NCBI GenBank assembly: GCA_027603945.1
Contig: JADIIU010000011.1
Location: forward strand, 124,001-188,000
Direction of reading: 5' to 3'
Length of the DNA stretch: 64,000 bases
Source of the DNA: Terramyces sp. JEL0728
Lineage: Eukaryota > Chytridiomycota > Chytridiomycetes > Rhizophydiales > Terramycetaceae
Shown here in pieces: positions 55,416-64,000 of the stretch. The number at the start of each line of letters is the position of its first letter. The first letter of the stretch is position 1. The notes beneath the pieces were generated by a model that did no database searches, was not told the DNA's origin, and was given only the letters and a program-made list of their open reading frames with translations. The position numbers and the translations under genes were made by a program.

Positions 55416-56968
55416 CTATATCAACTTATTATTACTGGCCATAAGATTTAGTTCTCGAAATTCCTGGATGTTCTCCATTAGCGATTCCAGTTCCTGTAGG
55501 TATTTAAACATGACATCTCGAGGCCAGAATGCCTCCAAATCTCTATCTGCTTGCAAGGCTTCCAAAGTTTCTTCAACCATCTTGTCCCAAGCTGCGGTTA
55601 ATCTACTTTTACTATCTACATTCATCTTGTCTTCCATCCTCTTGTGGATTTGTTCCAACTCTTCATTTCTCTGATCGCTCGATAAAAGGGGATTTGGCTC
55701 TCTGCTATTAGGATTAATTACTCTTTTAAACTCTCTTGTTCCAATTGTCGTTTTAGTTTTAATTTCATCCTTTCCAGCTTCTTTGCTTCCATTTCCGCTT
55801 GTCTCTCTTCATCCAGTTTGGCTAAATTAACCAAAAATACCTGCAATTCTCTTGAAATTGTGAATCATCACACCCACAAAAATATTTCGAAACACAAAAG
55901 CTCCCAACCACGACCAGCTAAGAATAAAAAAATGCGACAGGCCAGGGTTCGTCACTTGGCTTAGGTTTCGGTCAAGAGGATCCCATTGGTCAAAGGTCAT
56001 CACGATAAAAATACTCTGGAAAGATTCTCCAATTGAGGCAAAGTAATCTTGATACACCAATCCGATATTTGTTGAATGTACGTAGTCTTCATACAGATTC
56101 ACTCCAAGGTTCGCATACATTGTCGCAGCCAATATAATGAATAAAATAATGAAATTCATCGACTGTATTAGTGAGGCTTACTTGCAATGCCTGGAATATC
56201 GTGACTACAATCGTCCTTAAACTTTCCATTCGAACAATAATTTTAGGCACAACTAAAACTTGAACAACACAGGTGTATTTGCTCGCCGCCGTGGAATATC
56301 CAAACATCAAGTTGTAAATATTGGGTCCAAACACGCCAACGGTGATTATAAAATCAAATATCCTCCATCTGTTATTCCAATAGCCTGAAAAGTCATCGAT
56401 CCAATATAAAAGTATATCCATTGCCAGTGTACACAATATCGCTGTGTTTATCAATGGAATGATTCCAAGAGAGTAATAGTACTGCTCTTGTTGTTGAAAA
56501 TACTCTGCCATGAACCCGATATTGATAGAGTAAACAAATACAAGGACGAGAATCAAGTTTTGGTAGATGTCTAGGCTTGTCAGCCATCTAGCCCATGCAC
56601 CAATTGGAATAACTTGTTGATTCTTTGTCCTAATTAGCCGGCGATCCACTTTGCCCTTTTCATTTGTCTTTCTCCGTATTTCCTTTGTTAAACCTTTATA
56701 CTGAACACCAAATAACAGATGAAGGGGATTCAATCAACAGTTTTTGCCGAATTTCTGGATCCTGGAAATCTCTGGTGGTATATCTCGATCCGTTTAATGA
56801 TGTTGATGATACTATATCCAGACTCTATCGTGAGTGGAAAGATACTTCTATGATATTGAACTCTTGAATCAGTTTGTCCCTGAAAAACGAGGCATTTTCT
56901 GACAAGTCTCTAAAAGCTGTGTTATTGAAAATTACCCGACTGCACACCTCTCTGTGATTTGGTTTCAT
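55416..56968 (-). CDS. CATSPER2: CatSper2-like flagellar cation channel subunit
   Basis: Predicted 484 residues with one six-helix channel domain. Helices include LILVLVFVYSINIGFMAEYF (S1), IDDFSGYWNNRWRIFDFIIT (S2-S3) and FIILFIILAATMYANLGVNL (S5). The pore loop TFDQWDPL has the CatSper T-x-D-x-W motif, and S6 is FVFRNIFVGVMIHNF. The tail has a coiled coil and then AFWPRDVMFKYLQELESLME, which matches the conserved C-terminus of animal CatSper2. The channel admits calcium into flagella. S4 keeps few basic residues (VPKIIVRMESLRTIVV). Introns 56825-56845 (21), 56683-56701 (19, acceptor AAG), 56163-56181 (19), 55822-55840 (19) and 55702-55721 (20). CatSper subunits are known in chytrid-type fungi. 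Confidence 0.87.
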
Positions 56969-57056
56969 AGGACAGCTCGGTTGAGGAATACTGTTTCTGC
57001 TTGAACAAGCTCATTGTTTACGCGTGCAAAAATTTAAAGAGCTGACATTTATTTGT

Positions 57057-58217
57057 TTAAAAAATATCTACGGTCAAAAGAGAATACCTATTCATCACTC
57101 TAGCGAGGGTATGTATAGTTACAGGCGCCGCGAGTATTTCATCTACCCCACTGCAGGTGGAATAATCTGTGTCTTTTCTGCCAACGGTGCATAGGATTGG
57201 CACGTTATGATTGATTGCTTTGATCTGGTTGGTTATTCTCTGACAGCCAGATTCATTTCCGTCGAATATGAAAAAGTCAAAGTTGTCAGAGTTTTGAATT
57301 GTGCTATATAAAAAGTACTCGTCTTTAGCCTGTATTATATTGCACTTTAGTTGGTCTAGGAGAGGCACCATATGCGGCGATTCATTCCTGGAATACAGCA
57401 GAATCGATGTTTTTCTACAATTAGTTTGGCAGCACCTGAGCGGTTCGGATATATTGGGGGACATGCAGCGATCATCAAGCAACGACGCGGCATTAGAGCT
57501 CTTGCTTGCTGTAGAATTTGAAACTGCCTCTACAGCCGTATGGAGCGTTCCGAGTTCGGATAATTCGTGAACTAGCGTTACATAGGATTACATTGATCCA
57601 GCAGAGCCTTAGACCGAGAATTCTCTGGTAAAAGGTACGCTAATTGAGTAATCATTTGTGTCTGCTGCAGTATTGTTTGCCTCATCGCATACATATTTTC
57701 TTCAATTAAGCAGCACCTTGCTTCTGTTTCAGCAACCTTGCAATCCAACTCGGCATTGATAGCTCGAAGCGATTCGATTTGGCTAGTCACATTAGTTCTG
57801 TGTCGACTATCTACAGTCAATGAGATGGAACCTGTCTTTGTGATATTCCAGCATATCTTTGACCACTGCTCTCTGCGATTTTTCTTGAAATGCTGGTGAG
57901 AATATTCAGAGGACTATATTAGTTGCAGGTACATTATCAACGTCATTCGGAAATGGGGTTTTGCTTCTGCGGAAGCCATGTTTATTCAATTGCCTGATGA
58001 AAGACGCCAATTGATTATGTCGAAAGTATTGCGGAAGAACGGACCTGGTAAACTCGCTGCTGTTCTTGATAACAATCGATTCTCCATTCTTTCCCCAAAC
58101 TATTGCATCCTGAGCGTTGTCACACAACATTCTATTCTTAGTTATATTGTACATGTTTAGTTTCTGTATAAATGGGACGACTGCACTCGTCTCCTCTTCG
58201 AATATTTCGTCTGGCAT
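57057..58217 (-). CDS. SKN7/PRR1-like HSF-domain protein with degenerate receiver domain
   Basis: Predicted 366 residues. An HSF-type DNA-binding domain (VVPFIQKLNMYNI, SVLPQYFRHNQLASFIRQLN, KHGFRRSK) is followed by a coiled coil (IESLRAINAELDCKVAETEA) and a C-terminal fold like a response-regulator receiver. In that fold the phospho-acceptor-like Asp is present (FDFFIFDGNES), but the acidic pair and the catalytic Lys-Pro appear lost (ILLYSRNES and ILAAPVTIH). SKN7/PRR1 control oxidative and cell-wall stress genes downstream of histidine kinases. Introns 57914-57932 (19), 57811-57831 (21) and 57572-57591 (20). AAATAAAT overlaps the 3' end. Confidence 0.83.
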
Positions 58218-58259
58218 GCTGAATTATTTGAAAATGCAAAAAACGTCTTCAGTTTTCAT

Positions 58260-58487
58260 TCACCAATAGTTCTTCCGGTATGACTCAACCATGATAAAAA
58301 ATTTATCCTTGACACGCTTCAGAAAATACAGATAGGTGGTGAAGCTACAACATGGTAACCGGGACCGCTTGGAATCAAGTGGGCGGATATCACACAGTTG
58401 AGCTGTAGACAAGCTTTGTTCAAGGGCATCAGTTTGCAGTAAATTTTTTTGATTATTGGAACGAATGTCAGTGCGGACCCCATGCAT
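58260..58487 (-). CDS. Small ORF, 75 residues, unknown
   Basis: An ATG-to-TGA frame of 75 codons fills the gap between APP1 and the SKN7-like gene, starting 13 nt after the APP1 stop. The product is basic with a helical first half (KNLLQTDALEQSLSTAQLCD) and an aromatic end (LYFLKRVKDKFFIMVESYRK). No poly(A) signal follows closely and no family is recognised, so it may be the SKN7 promoter by chance open, or a real small gene. Confidence 0.35.
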   Translation of the reverse strand: MHGVRTDIRSNNQKNLLQTDALEQSLSTAQLCDIRPLDSKRSRLPCCSFTTYLYFLKRVKDKFFIMVESYRKNYW

Positions 58488-58500
58488 AAATGGAAAACGT

Positions 58501-59927
58501 TTATTGCAAAGACAATTTCATAGTTTCTAATACCAGCGTGTCGGTAATCAAATCAGTTGGATCAGTGAATAGTTTCCATGACAGTTCATTGATTACCTTA
58601 ACATCGTCTTGCTTGGCACGCATGATCTTTACTTCTTCAGTCTTGATTTTGTTTGTCAGCTTTGTCCAGGTAGAAGATGAGAGTGGAGCATCAGTTGCTG
58701 CGGTTCTTGCTCTCTTTTCGAGTTCAACAACATCCTGTCCAGTCCCAACATTTCTGATGAAAATTTTAGAAACTTGGTCTGGATAAGCCAAATGGACTTT
58801 GGAATATACCTCAATGTCATACTCACCACTATCCCCGACCATTATGAATTTTCTTTTTGGGAAATCCTTGACGATGGATTTGATGACTTGGATTTTGTAG
58901 TCCACTGGTCCAATTTCCGAGGTATTCCTCAAAATCAAAGAGCCTTCGGGAAAGTTGAATGAGCTGACGAATGTGTGTACAACAGGTAATAATTGGAACG
59001 GGCCGGCGCTGACATAGTGGAAAGCAGTCTTTTTTGAAAACTAGAATCAGCTATCGATTACCAAGAGGTTGTATGAATCTCTCATCCCAGGAACGTCTTT
59101 AAAGTCACCAAACAAAGACACTTTAGCAGCGGTCAACAGTCCATCATATACACACTACCATTAAATTGGATTACCGAGTGCTTGATAGTATCGTCTACAT
59201 CAGAAACAAGGGAAATCCCTTCCGGTTCAATCAAAGGAATATTTCCAAAGACATTTGATTCCAATTCGGTCGGCAAGAATGCGATTATTCGCAATCTGAT
59301 ACGGCCGTGGAATTCTTCTTTGGTGTCCCTTGTAATTTCATCAATATTTACTTGTGGGATATTCATGCTGCCAGTAAATATTCCGTTTGCATCAGTTTGT
59401 AATTCAACATAGAGATACCCATCTCCCACTAACTTGGTCTTGTCCAACTTGTCAAATTCTAATTCATCATTCGTATCCTCTACTTCCGCATCCTTTTTTT
59501 CAGCTGTTATATCATGCGGTGGTGCTATCCCTACGACACTTATACGTACAGTTTGTTTTGCCAATGGTGCTGAAAGAAATGAAGCTGTGCGTTCCGCAAA
59601 TACCTGTTTATTGTGGCCGCTGCTTCCATCGATAGGAGCCAACATTCTACGAGTTACACTTCGAAAGAATCTGCTTCGTTTTGAGGATTCAGTGGATTTG
59701 AAGGCCCATCCTTTAATATTAAGCTTCCATTCGTTAGTTTCTTCATTCAATGAGGCATAGGTAGGAAACAAGAGGATCTGAGTTTGTGTTGTCCCCATCA
59801 TTGTGCGCTTGACTCTCGCTCTAACCAAGCGGGGAAACATCAAAAACTTATACAAGAGTGGCGTAGAGGAACCAAAAGGAGTTTCAAAGTCAACTGCGAG
59901 TACATTTCTCTGGTGGAAGATGGGCAT
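58501..59927 (-). CDS. APP1: APP1-type phosphatidate phosphatase
   Basis: Predicted 461 residues. The N-terminal beta domain (LLFPTYASLNEETNEWKLNI, KGWAF) is followed by the HAD-like catalytic domain with the DxDxT motif GISLVSDVDDTIKHS, VPGMRDSYNLL, FHYVSAGPFQLLPVV, FPEGSLILR and RKFIMVGDSGEYDIEVY. APP1 dephosphorylates phosphatidic acid at actin patches and endocytic sites. Introns 59155-59174 (20; just after the DxDxT motif) and 59041-59061 (21). The start at 59927 is an ATG, but an additional 5' exon cannot be excluded. The stop is in CAATAAAC. Confidence 0.88.
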
Positions 59928-60130
59928 CCAAGCAATATCTTTCTAGTGATCTTGGAATTCATTCTGTCGAAACCTGTTGAATATTCGATACGTGATTTTG
60001 AAATATTTGCACCAGATAATGAAGTCCTCTGATCCAATTAAGCAATCTTGAAATCTCTGGGTTTATAAAGGACATGTAAATCACATGCCCTCTCAACTCA
60101 AAAAAGTTTATTTCAAAAAGAAACCCAAAG

Positions 60131-60238
60131 ATGAATGAATTCAAGGCATTCAAGGAAAATTACTCAGAGAACACCGCCGAGCAAGAACTTGAGCATCTCA
60201 CTACTCTGCCAATCCCAGATCATTCTACTTTTGAATAA
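60131..60238 (+). CDS. Microprotein or last exon, 35 residues
   Basis: ATG at 60131 gives a 35-residue acidic product (MNEFKAFKENYSENTAEQEL...). Its stop lies in GAATAAAAC, the hallmark gene end in this window. A second ATG at 60085 could be joined to it through a 25-nt GT-AG intron-like segment (60106-60130), giving 42 residues. It sits between the APP1 start and the carboxypeptidase stop. No family recognised. Confidence 0.4.
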   Translation: MNEFKAFKENYSENTAEQELEHLTTLPIPDHSTFE

Positions 60239-60253
60239 AACTTTTTATTGCAG

Positions 60254-61962
60254 CTATTCATCAAAAGCCCTGATAAGTTCGTGATAGAAACGTACAATAC
60301 CAACCAAGTTCTCGACACTGTTATTTTCATTAACAGTATGTACGCCTTCTCCTCCGGTGGCAATTTCAGGAACAAATCTGAAAATAGAGTTTGAAAGATT
60401 CCAAGTGTAGCGAGTGTCAGTGTTTGCAGTCATCAAAGACGGAGCAACAATAGCTTGAGGGAACACCCGGCGAATAACCGAAGACAAGATCTTGTACGGA
60501 GATGCATCCGTTGGAGAGATTGGGGATGGGTTGAATCCAATATGCTTTACCGCAATAGCACCTTTGGTTCCTGAAGATCGCGGCGTTTCTAGCGTAGGAA
60601 GGAAATCGAGGTTATTCTTTTTTGCAATTGGTCCAACAATAGAGTAAATATGTGCAAGAGTTGTGTCAACAGTTTCGTGAAGAGCAATTCTGTGATTTGA
60701 GACTTCAAAAGAAAATTGAGGGAGAGCGTTTACCTTGACACCGCCTTGAATTAAATCAACTGCCTGAGAAGTAGTAACAGCAGCTTTCAATTGCGGGTTT
60801 TCAGAGAATGCTTTCAATAGAATGTGCTTGAATGCCTTCCAGTGCTTCAATACGTATTTTTCGCGTTTTGAGAATTTGTTTGTATGTTCTGCTTGGCAAT
60901 TCAATGATTTCAAAATTGGATTGCTGCCTTCCAAGTCTGGAGTGAACGGATTGTTTTCTAGCGCAACGATTACTTGCGACAGCATACCAATCCCAGTGTG
61001 AGGAGGTGCAATAGAAGCATGTCCACCAATATCGATCGAGACCGAAATATTGACATTAAGGAACCCCTTTTCAGCAATGCCAATGTTTGCAAAAGTGAGA
61101 TCCTTTTGTTTCATTATTCCAACTTTGGCATCTTCAACAATCGCAAGCGCGAGCCCCTCATCCAAAATCATTTCAACACCCTGATGTCCAATGCCAAGGT
61201 GGTTTTCAATGAAAGCGACGATTTCTTGTGCACCGTTAAATCCAGTAATTTCTTCGTCGTGTCCAAAAGCAATAATTACTGGACGTTTTGGCTCATAATT
61301 TACCTGTAAGAGAGCTTCAACAGATTCTAATATGCCAATCAGGGACATTTTTGTGTCAGCAGTTCCTGGATTAATAGCAAAGTACCTCTTCCCCAAACCT
61401 TTTCGTCAGCAATTTCACCAGAAAATGGTGGATACTTCCATTCATTGGCCGTCGCAGGGTCCACAGGAACAACGTCCATATGTGCCATTAGCATGATTGG
61501 TTCCAACTGCGAATCCGAGCCTTTCCAGTAAAACAAAAGAGAGTATTCGTTAACAACATGCTTTTCCAACCTTTGGTGCACCAATGGATAAGCTTTTTCC
61601 AAATATTGATGCAGATCCAAGAATGGTTTGTGAGACACTGGATCCTGGGGAGATTGAGCAGTCATATCATCATACGAAACCGTCGGGATTTTGATTGCAC
61701 CAGAAAATCGCTTAGATGCTTCATCTGCAAAGGATTGAGAAGTCAAGTATTCTTCGTATCGCTGGTTTAATTCCGCAGCCCTATCACCAGTCGGTTCATA
61801 CGGTTGTTCTTGAATGCAATCATCATCTAGCGAAACTTCATTCAAATCCGGCCAATAGGTTAGGAAAACAGCGATAACTAACAGTAATGGCAGGAAAATC
61901 CCAACAAAGGTCCATCTTTTTGAAGTTTTTTTATTTCCAAGGAGAGATTGTTTTTCGTTCAT
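60254..61962 (-). CDS. CPS1: Carboxypeptidase S-like M20 zinc peptidase
   Basis: Predicted 562 residues. One N-terminal membrane helix (FVGIFLPLLLVIAVFLTYW) targets it to the vacuole or secretory route. The M20 metal sites are MLMAHMDVVPVD, VWGRGTADTKMSLIGIL (joined by splicing) and FGHDEEITGFNGAQEI; SIDIGGHASIAPPHTGIGML is the dimerisation-domain region and ATGGEGVHTVNENNSVENLV the last His site. It removes C-terminal residues from peptides. Intron 61366-61385 (20) lies at the second metal ligand. AATAAA follows 5 nt after the TAG. Confidence 0.93.
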
Positions 61963-62154
61963 AAAGTTCTGGCTTAATCAAATCGACAGGGGCCTGTTGA
62001 CTTGCCATGTGCGGTCATCCCAATGAAATAGACACGCTCCAAGAAAGTCGTCGGTAATACATTTAATTGCACTAGCATCGTGAATGCTAACGATGTCGCT
62101 TGAGTTTCTCTTGTGCTTGATATATTCCGAAAATTCTGATCTTGAATTTTTCAC

Positions 62155-63953
62155 ATGGAGAAAACAAGTAAACAAGGAGATGCTGGAAATACATCCAGAC
62201 AGAGTTGGATGCTGGAACAAGACAGTCAAGTGGGCGATATATTCAAAGCATCGGGCAGAGAAAAGACAAATAGGGAAATCGAAAGAGAAAGGCAGCAAAA
62301 GGAAGCTGAAAGGATTAGAAAAGAGCGAGAAATCAAGCCAATTGAAAATTCGGCTAGAGGATATGAATTTGGAGACAAGGGATCGTCCTGGAGAATGATG
62401 AAATTGAAAAGAGTGTTTGATATTGCAAAAGAGGAAGGAGTTGCAGTTGAAAAGATTGCTGTAGAAAGATATGGAGATATCAAGGATTTTCAGGAAGCTA
62501 TGGAGGAACGAGAATATCTAGATTTTCACAAGAAAGGATCTGATTCAAGCAGCAGGTCCAATTTCAAGAAACCTAGTTTTAAAGCTCCTTTGGATTATTC
62601 CAAGCCGTACAGAAATGAAAAAAGGACACACAGAGATCAGGATAATTCACAAGAGAAAGAAGACGAAGGTGTTTATCGTAGAAGCAAGGCAGTTGAGAGC
62701 ACGCAGCCCCTCCCACCAGTAATCACACCGGTTGTTAAATACGAATTGGACGAGTCAATACTATCCAAAGACCAGTTAAACAAATTACATGCCAAAGTAC
62801 TGAAGGCTAAAATGTTGAATCTGCCAGATCTAGAGGAGTTGGAGGAAGAATACTATTACGAATTGGCAAAAGCTGAATCTGGAGACAAGGTTATCATAGT
62901 GCCTTCCGTGAATAGCAGAGGAGAGCTCAATACAAACGACTCTACAGCAGTAAAAAACAAAAACACACACGACAAGCAAGGTAACAGACTGGGCTATGAC
63001 GACGAAGGCGAGCAAACATTGGATGATCTTGTTCGCTACGAGAAACTAAACAGGTCTTCTAATTTCGACAAGGATTTGTCACACCAAATTTCAAGAGATT
63101 CCACTTTCAAAGATAACCTGGATTATATGGATGATAGTACCGATAGATTATCTCGAAAAAAGAAAGACAAGAGAGATCATTCAGAGAAACAGGCCGTTAG
63201 AGGTAATATAAATTTAAAAATAGACTTTAAAAAGTCTGAAGCAGCTCTGGCAGAATGTGTGTATTGTTATCATGATACCGAGCCTCCAAAAATTACTGTA
63301 GTCTCCCTGGGAAATACAGTATACCTGGCTTTGCCCGAAACGATTGACATGGTTCCATATCACTGTTTAATTGTCCCTATTCAACATGTAAATTCTACAT
63401 TGGAGCTGGATGATCAGGCTTGGGATGAGATCAGAGTATTTTCAGACTAACTTTGAACTTTAAGAAATGTCTAATTCGAATGTGTGCCTCGAAAAACCTG
63501 TCCATACTGTTTATGGAGCAAGTCATTTTTGTCAAACAGCAGAGGCATACTGTCATTGAATGCATACCAGTTCCTAATGATGTTTACGAAGATATTCCAG
63601 GATATTTCAAAGAGGCATTGTTGAACGTTGAAGGTGAATACACCCAACACAAGAGTATAATCAATACCGATAAAGGATTCCGCAGATCCTTGGTGAAGAA
63701 TCTGCCGTATTTCCATGTTTGGTTCGATCCCAATCGTGGAATGGGGCACGTAATAGAAGAACCCAAGGAATGGCAGCATTGGTTTGGAAAGGTACATTCG
63801 AGTTTATATTAGCAAGTAATAGCCAGTGCAATGGACTTGCCACCGACCCTGTGGAGAAGACCCAAATACATTGAACCGCATGAAGTCGGAAAGAGACGGA
63901 AAGTATTTATGGATGCGTGGAAAGACTTTGACTGGACAAAGATGCTTGAATAA
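62155..63953 (+). CDS. CWF19L2: CWF19-like spliceosome disassembly factor (CWF19L2 type)
   Basis: Predicted 585 residues. The N-terminal half is charged, with IAVERYGDIKDFQEAMEERE. The C-terminal CwfJ domains show CVYCYHDTEPP, LALPETIDMVPYHCLIVPIQ, then (after splicing) HTVIECIPVP, LPYFHVWFDPNRGMGHVIEE and the terminal PKEWQHWFGK...WKDFDWTKMLE block. CWF19 proteins act with debranching enzyme and lariat turnover. The last intron is 63792-63812 (21). The junction at 63436 needs either a 20-nt GT-TG intron (63436-63455), which restores the conserved IRNF, or a 29-nt GT-AG intron (63436-63464), which drops three conserved residues. Start at 62155 gives a short N-terminus; upstream exons are possible. 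The stop is in GAATAAAT. Confidence 0.88.
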
Positions 63954-64000
63954 ATTATATTACCATATTAGAATGATTACTCGATAGAAATATTTATTCC

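Noticed and set aside
62008..62118. Short leader ORF (MCGHPNEIDTLQESRR) with a 22-nt intron-like sequence before CWF19
   Set aside because: After splicing it ends within eight codons and does not join the CWF19 frame. It may be an upstream ORF but is too short to support.
62084..62398. Overlapping + frame with RGS-like text (EFLLCLIYSENSDLEFFTWR)
   Set aside because: Most of it overlaps the CWF19 frame out of phase; the RGS resemblance is short and no splicing joins it to a supported exon.
1..64000. CRISPR arrays, insertion sequences, operon-type ribosome binding sites
   Set aside because: The window is clearly eukaryotic nuclear DNA with spliceosomal introns; no direct-repeat arrays, transposase genes or long terminal repeats were seen.
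1..64000. Contamination by ciliate or nucleomorph DNA as an explanation for 20-nt introns
   Set aside because: Internal TAA and TAG codons behave as stops (no ciliate code), and the gene set (GT71, SKN7-like, CatSper2, large metabolic enzymes) does not fit a nucleomorph.

Overview
This window is nuclear DNA from a compact eukaryote, most likely a zoosporic fungus or a close relative on the fungal stem (opisthosporidian type). The fungal side is indicated by two MNN1-type mannosyltransferases (GT71), a DUF1769 protein, an SKN7-like HSF protein, a carboxypeptidase-S-like peptidase and an APP1-type phosphatase. A motile flagellum is indicated by a CatSper2 channel, the outer-dynein-arm docking subunit ODAD4/TTC25, the cilia-linked phosphatase PTPDC1, a roadblock dynein light chain and LIS1. 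I cannot name the species.

The dominant feature is intron size. I placed 96 introns by hand from protein-family alignment, splice signals and reading frame. By my count 51 are 20 nt, 22 are 21 nt, 16 are 19 nt, 3 are 22 nt, 3 are 23 nt and one (in the eL24 gene) is 68 nt. They start GTA/GTT, carry a TTAAY- or CTAAY-like branch site and end about 4-7 nt later in AG. One exon junction in the CWF19-like gene fits a GT-TG intron better than any GT-AG one. Genes are packed with gaps of 10-250 bp, and many TAA stop codons sit inside the AATAAA poly(A) signal.

Layout: 1-2070 DOMON-repeat protein (-); 2517-4294 small ORF and USP14 (-); 4332-6331 HDAC1-type deacetylase and roadblock (+); 6343-10959 GTPBP1-like GTPase, secreted phosphoesterase and TSR3 (-); 11183-16727 putative GPI protein, MFS carrier, PDH E1-alpha and P1 nuclease (+); 16789-21812 CAP-like protein, an OB-fold protein and two GT71 enzymes (-); 21975-25136 ODAD4 and PTPDC1 (+); 25165-27023 IntS11 (-); 27193-28637 phytochelatin-synthase-like and unknown (+); 28656-35040 copper ATPase, hydrolase, CD225 protein, small protein and eL24 (-); 35041-35540 an unusually long spacer with a telomere-like motif; 35541-37759 DUF1769 and SLC35F6 (+); 38016-42513 Argonaute and G6PD (-); 42875-44352 AMSH (+); 44385-44885 putative surface protein (-); 45226-47307 YME1 (+); 47331-53422 LIS1, two one-pass membrane proteins, transketolase and TMEM198-like (-); 53647-53892 tail-anchored protein (+); 53902-61962 LIM protein, CatSper2, SKN7-like, APP1 and carboxypeptidase (-); 62155-63953 CWF19-like (+).

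Together these are housekeeping genes (chromatin, proteasome, pyruvate and pentose-phosphate metabolism, ribosome biogenesis, mitochondrial proteolysis, 3'-end processing) mixed with secretory/cell-surface and flagellar genes. The lineage-specific membrane and secreted genes are mostly intronless, whereas conserved intracellular genes carry most of the introns.
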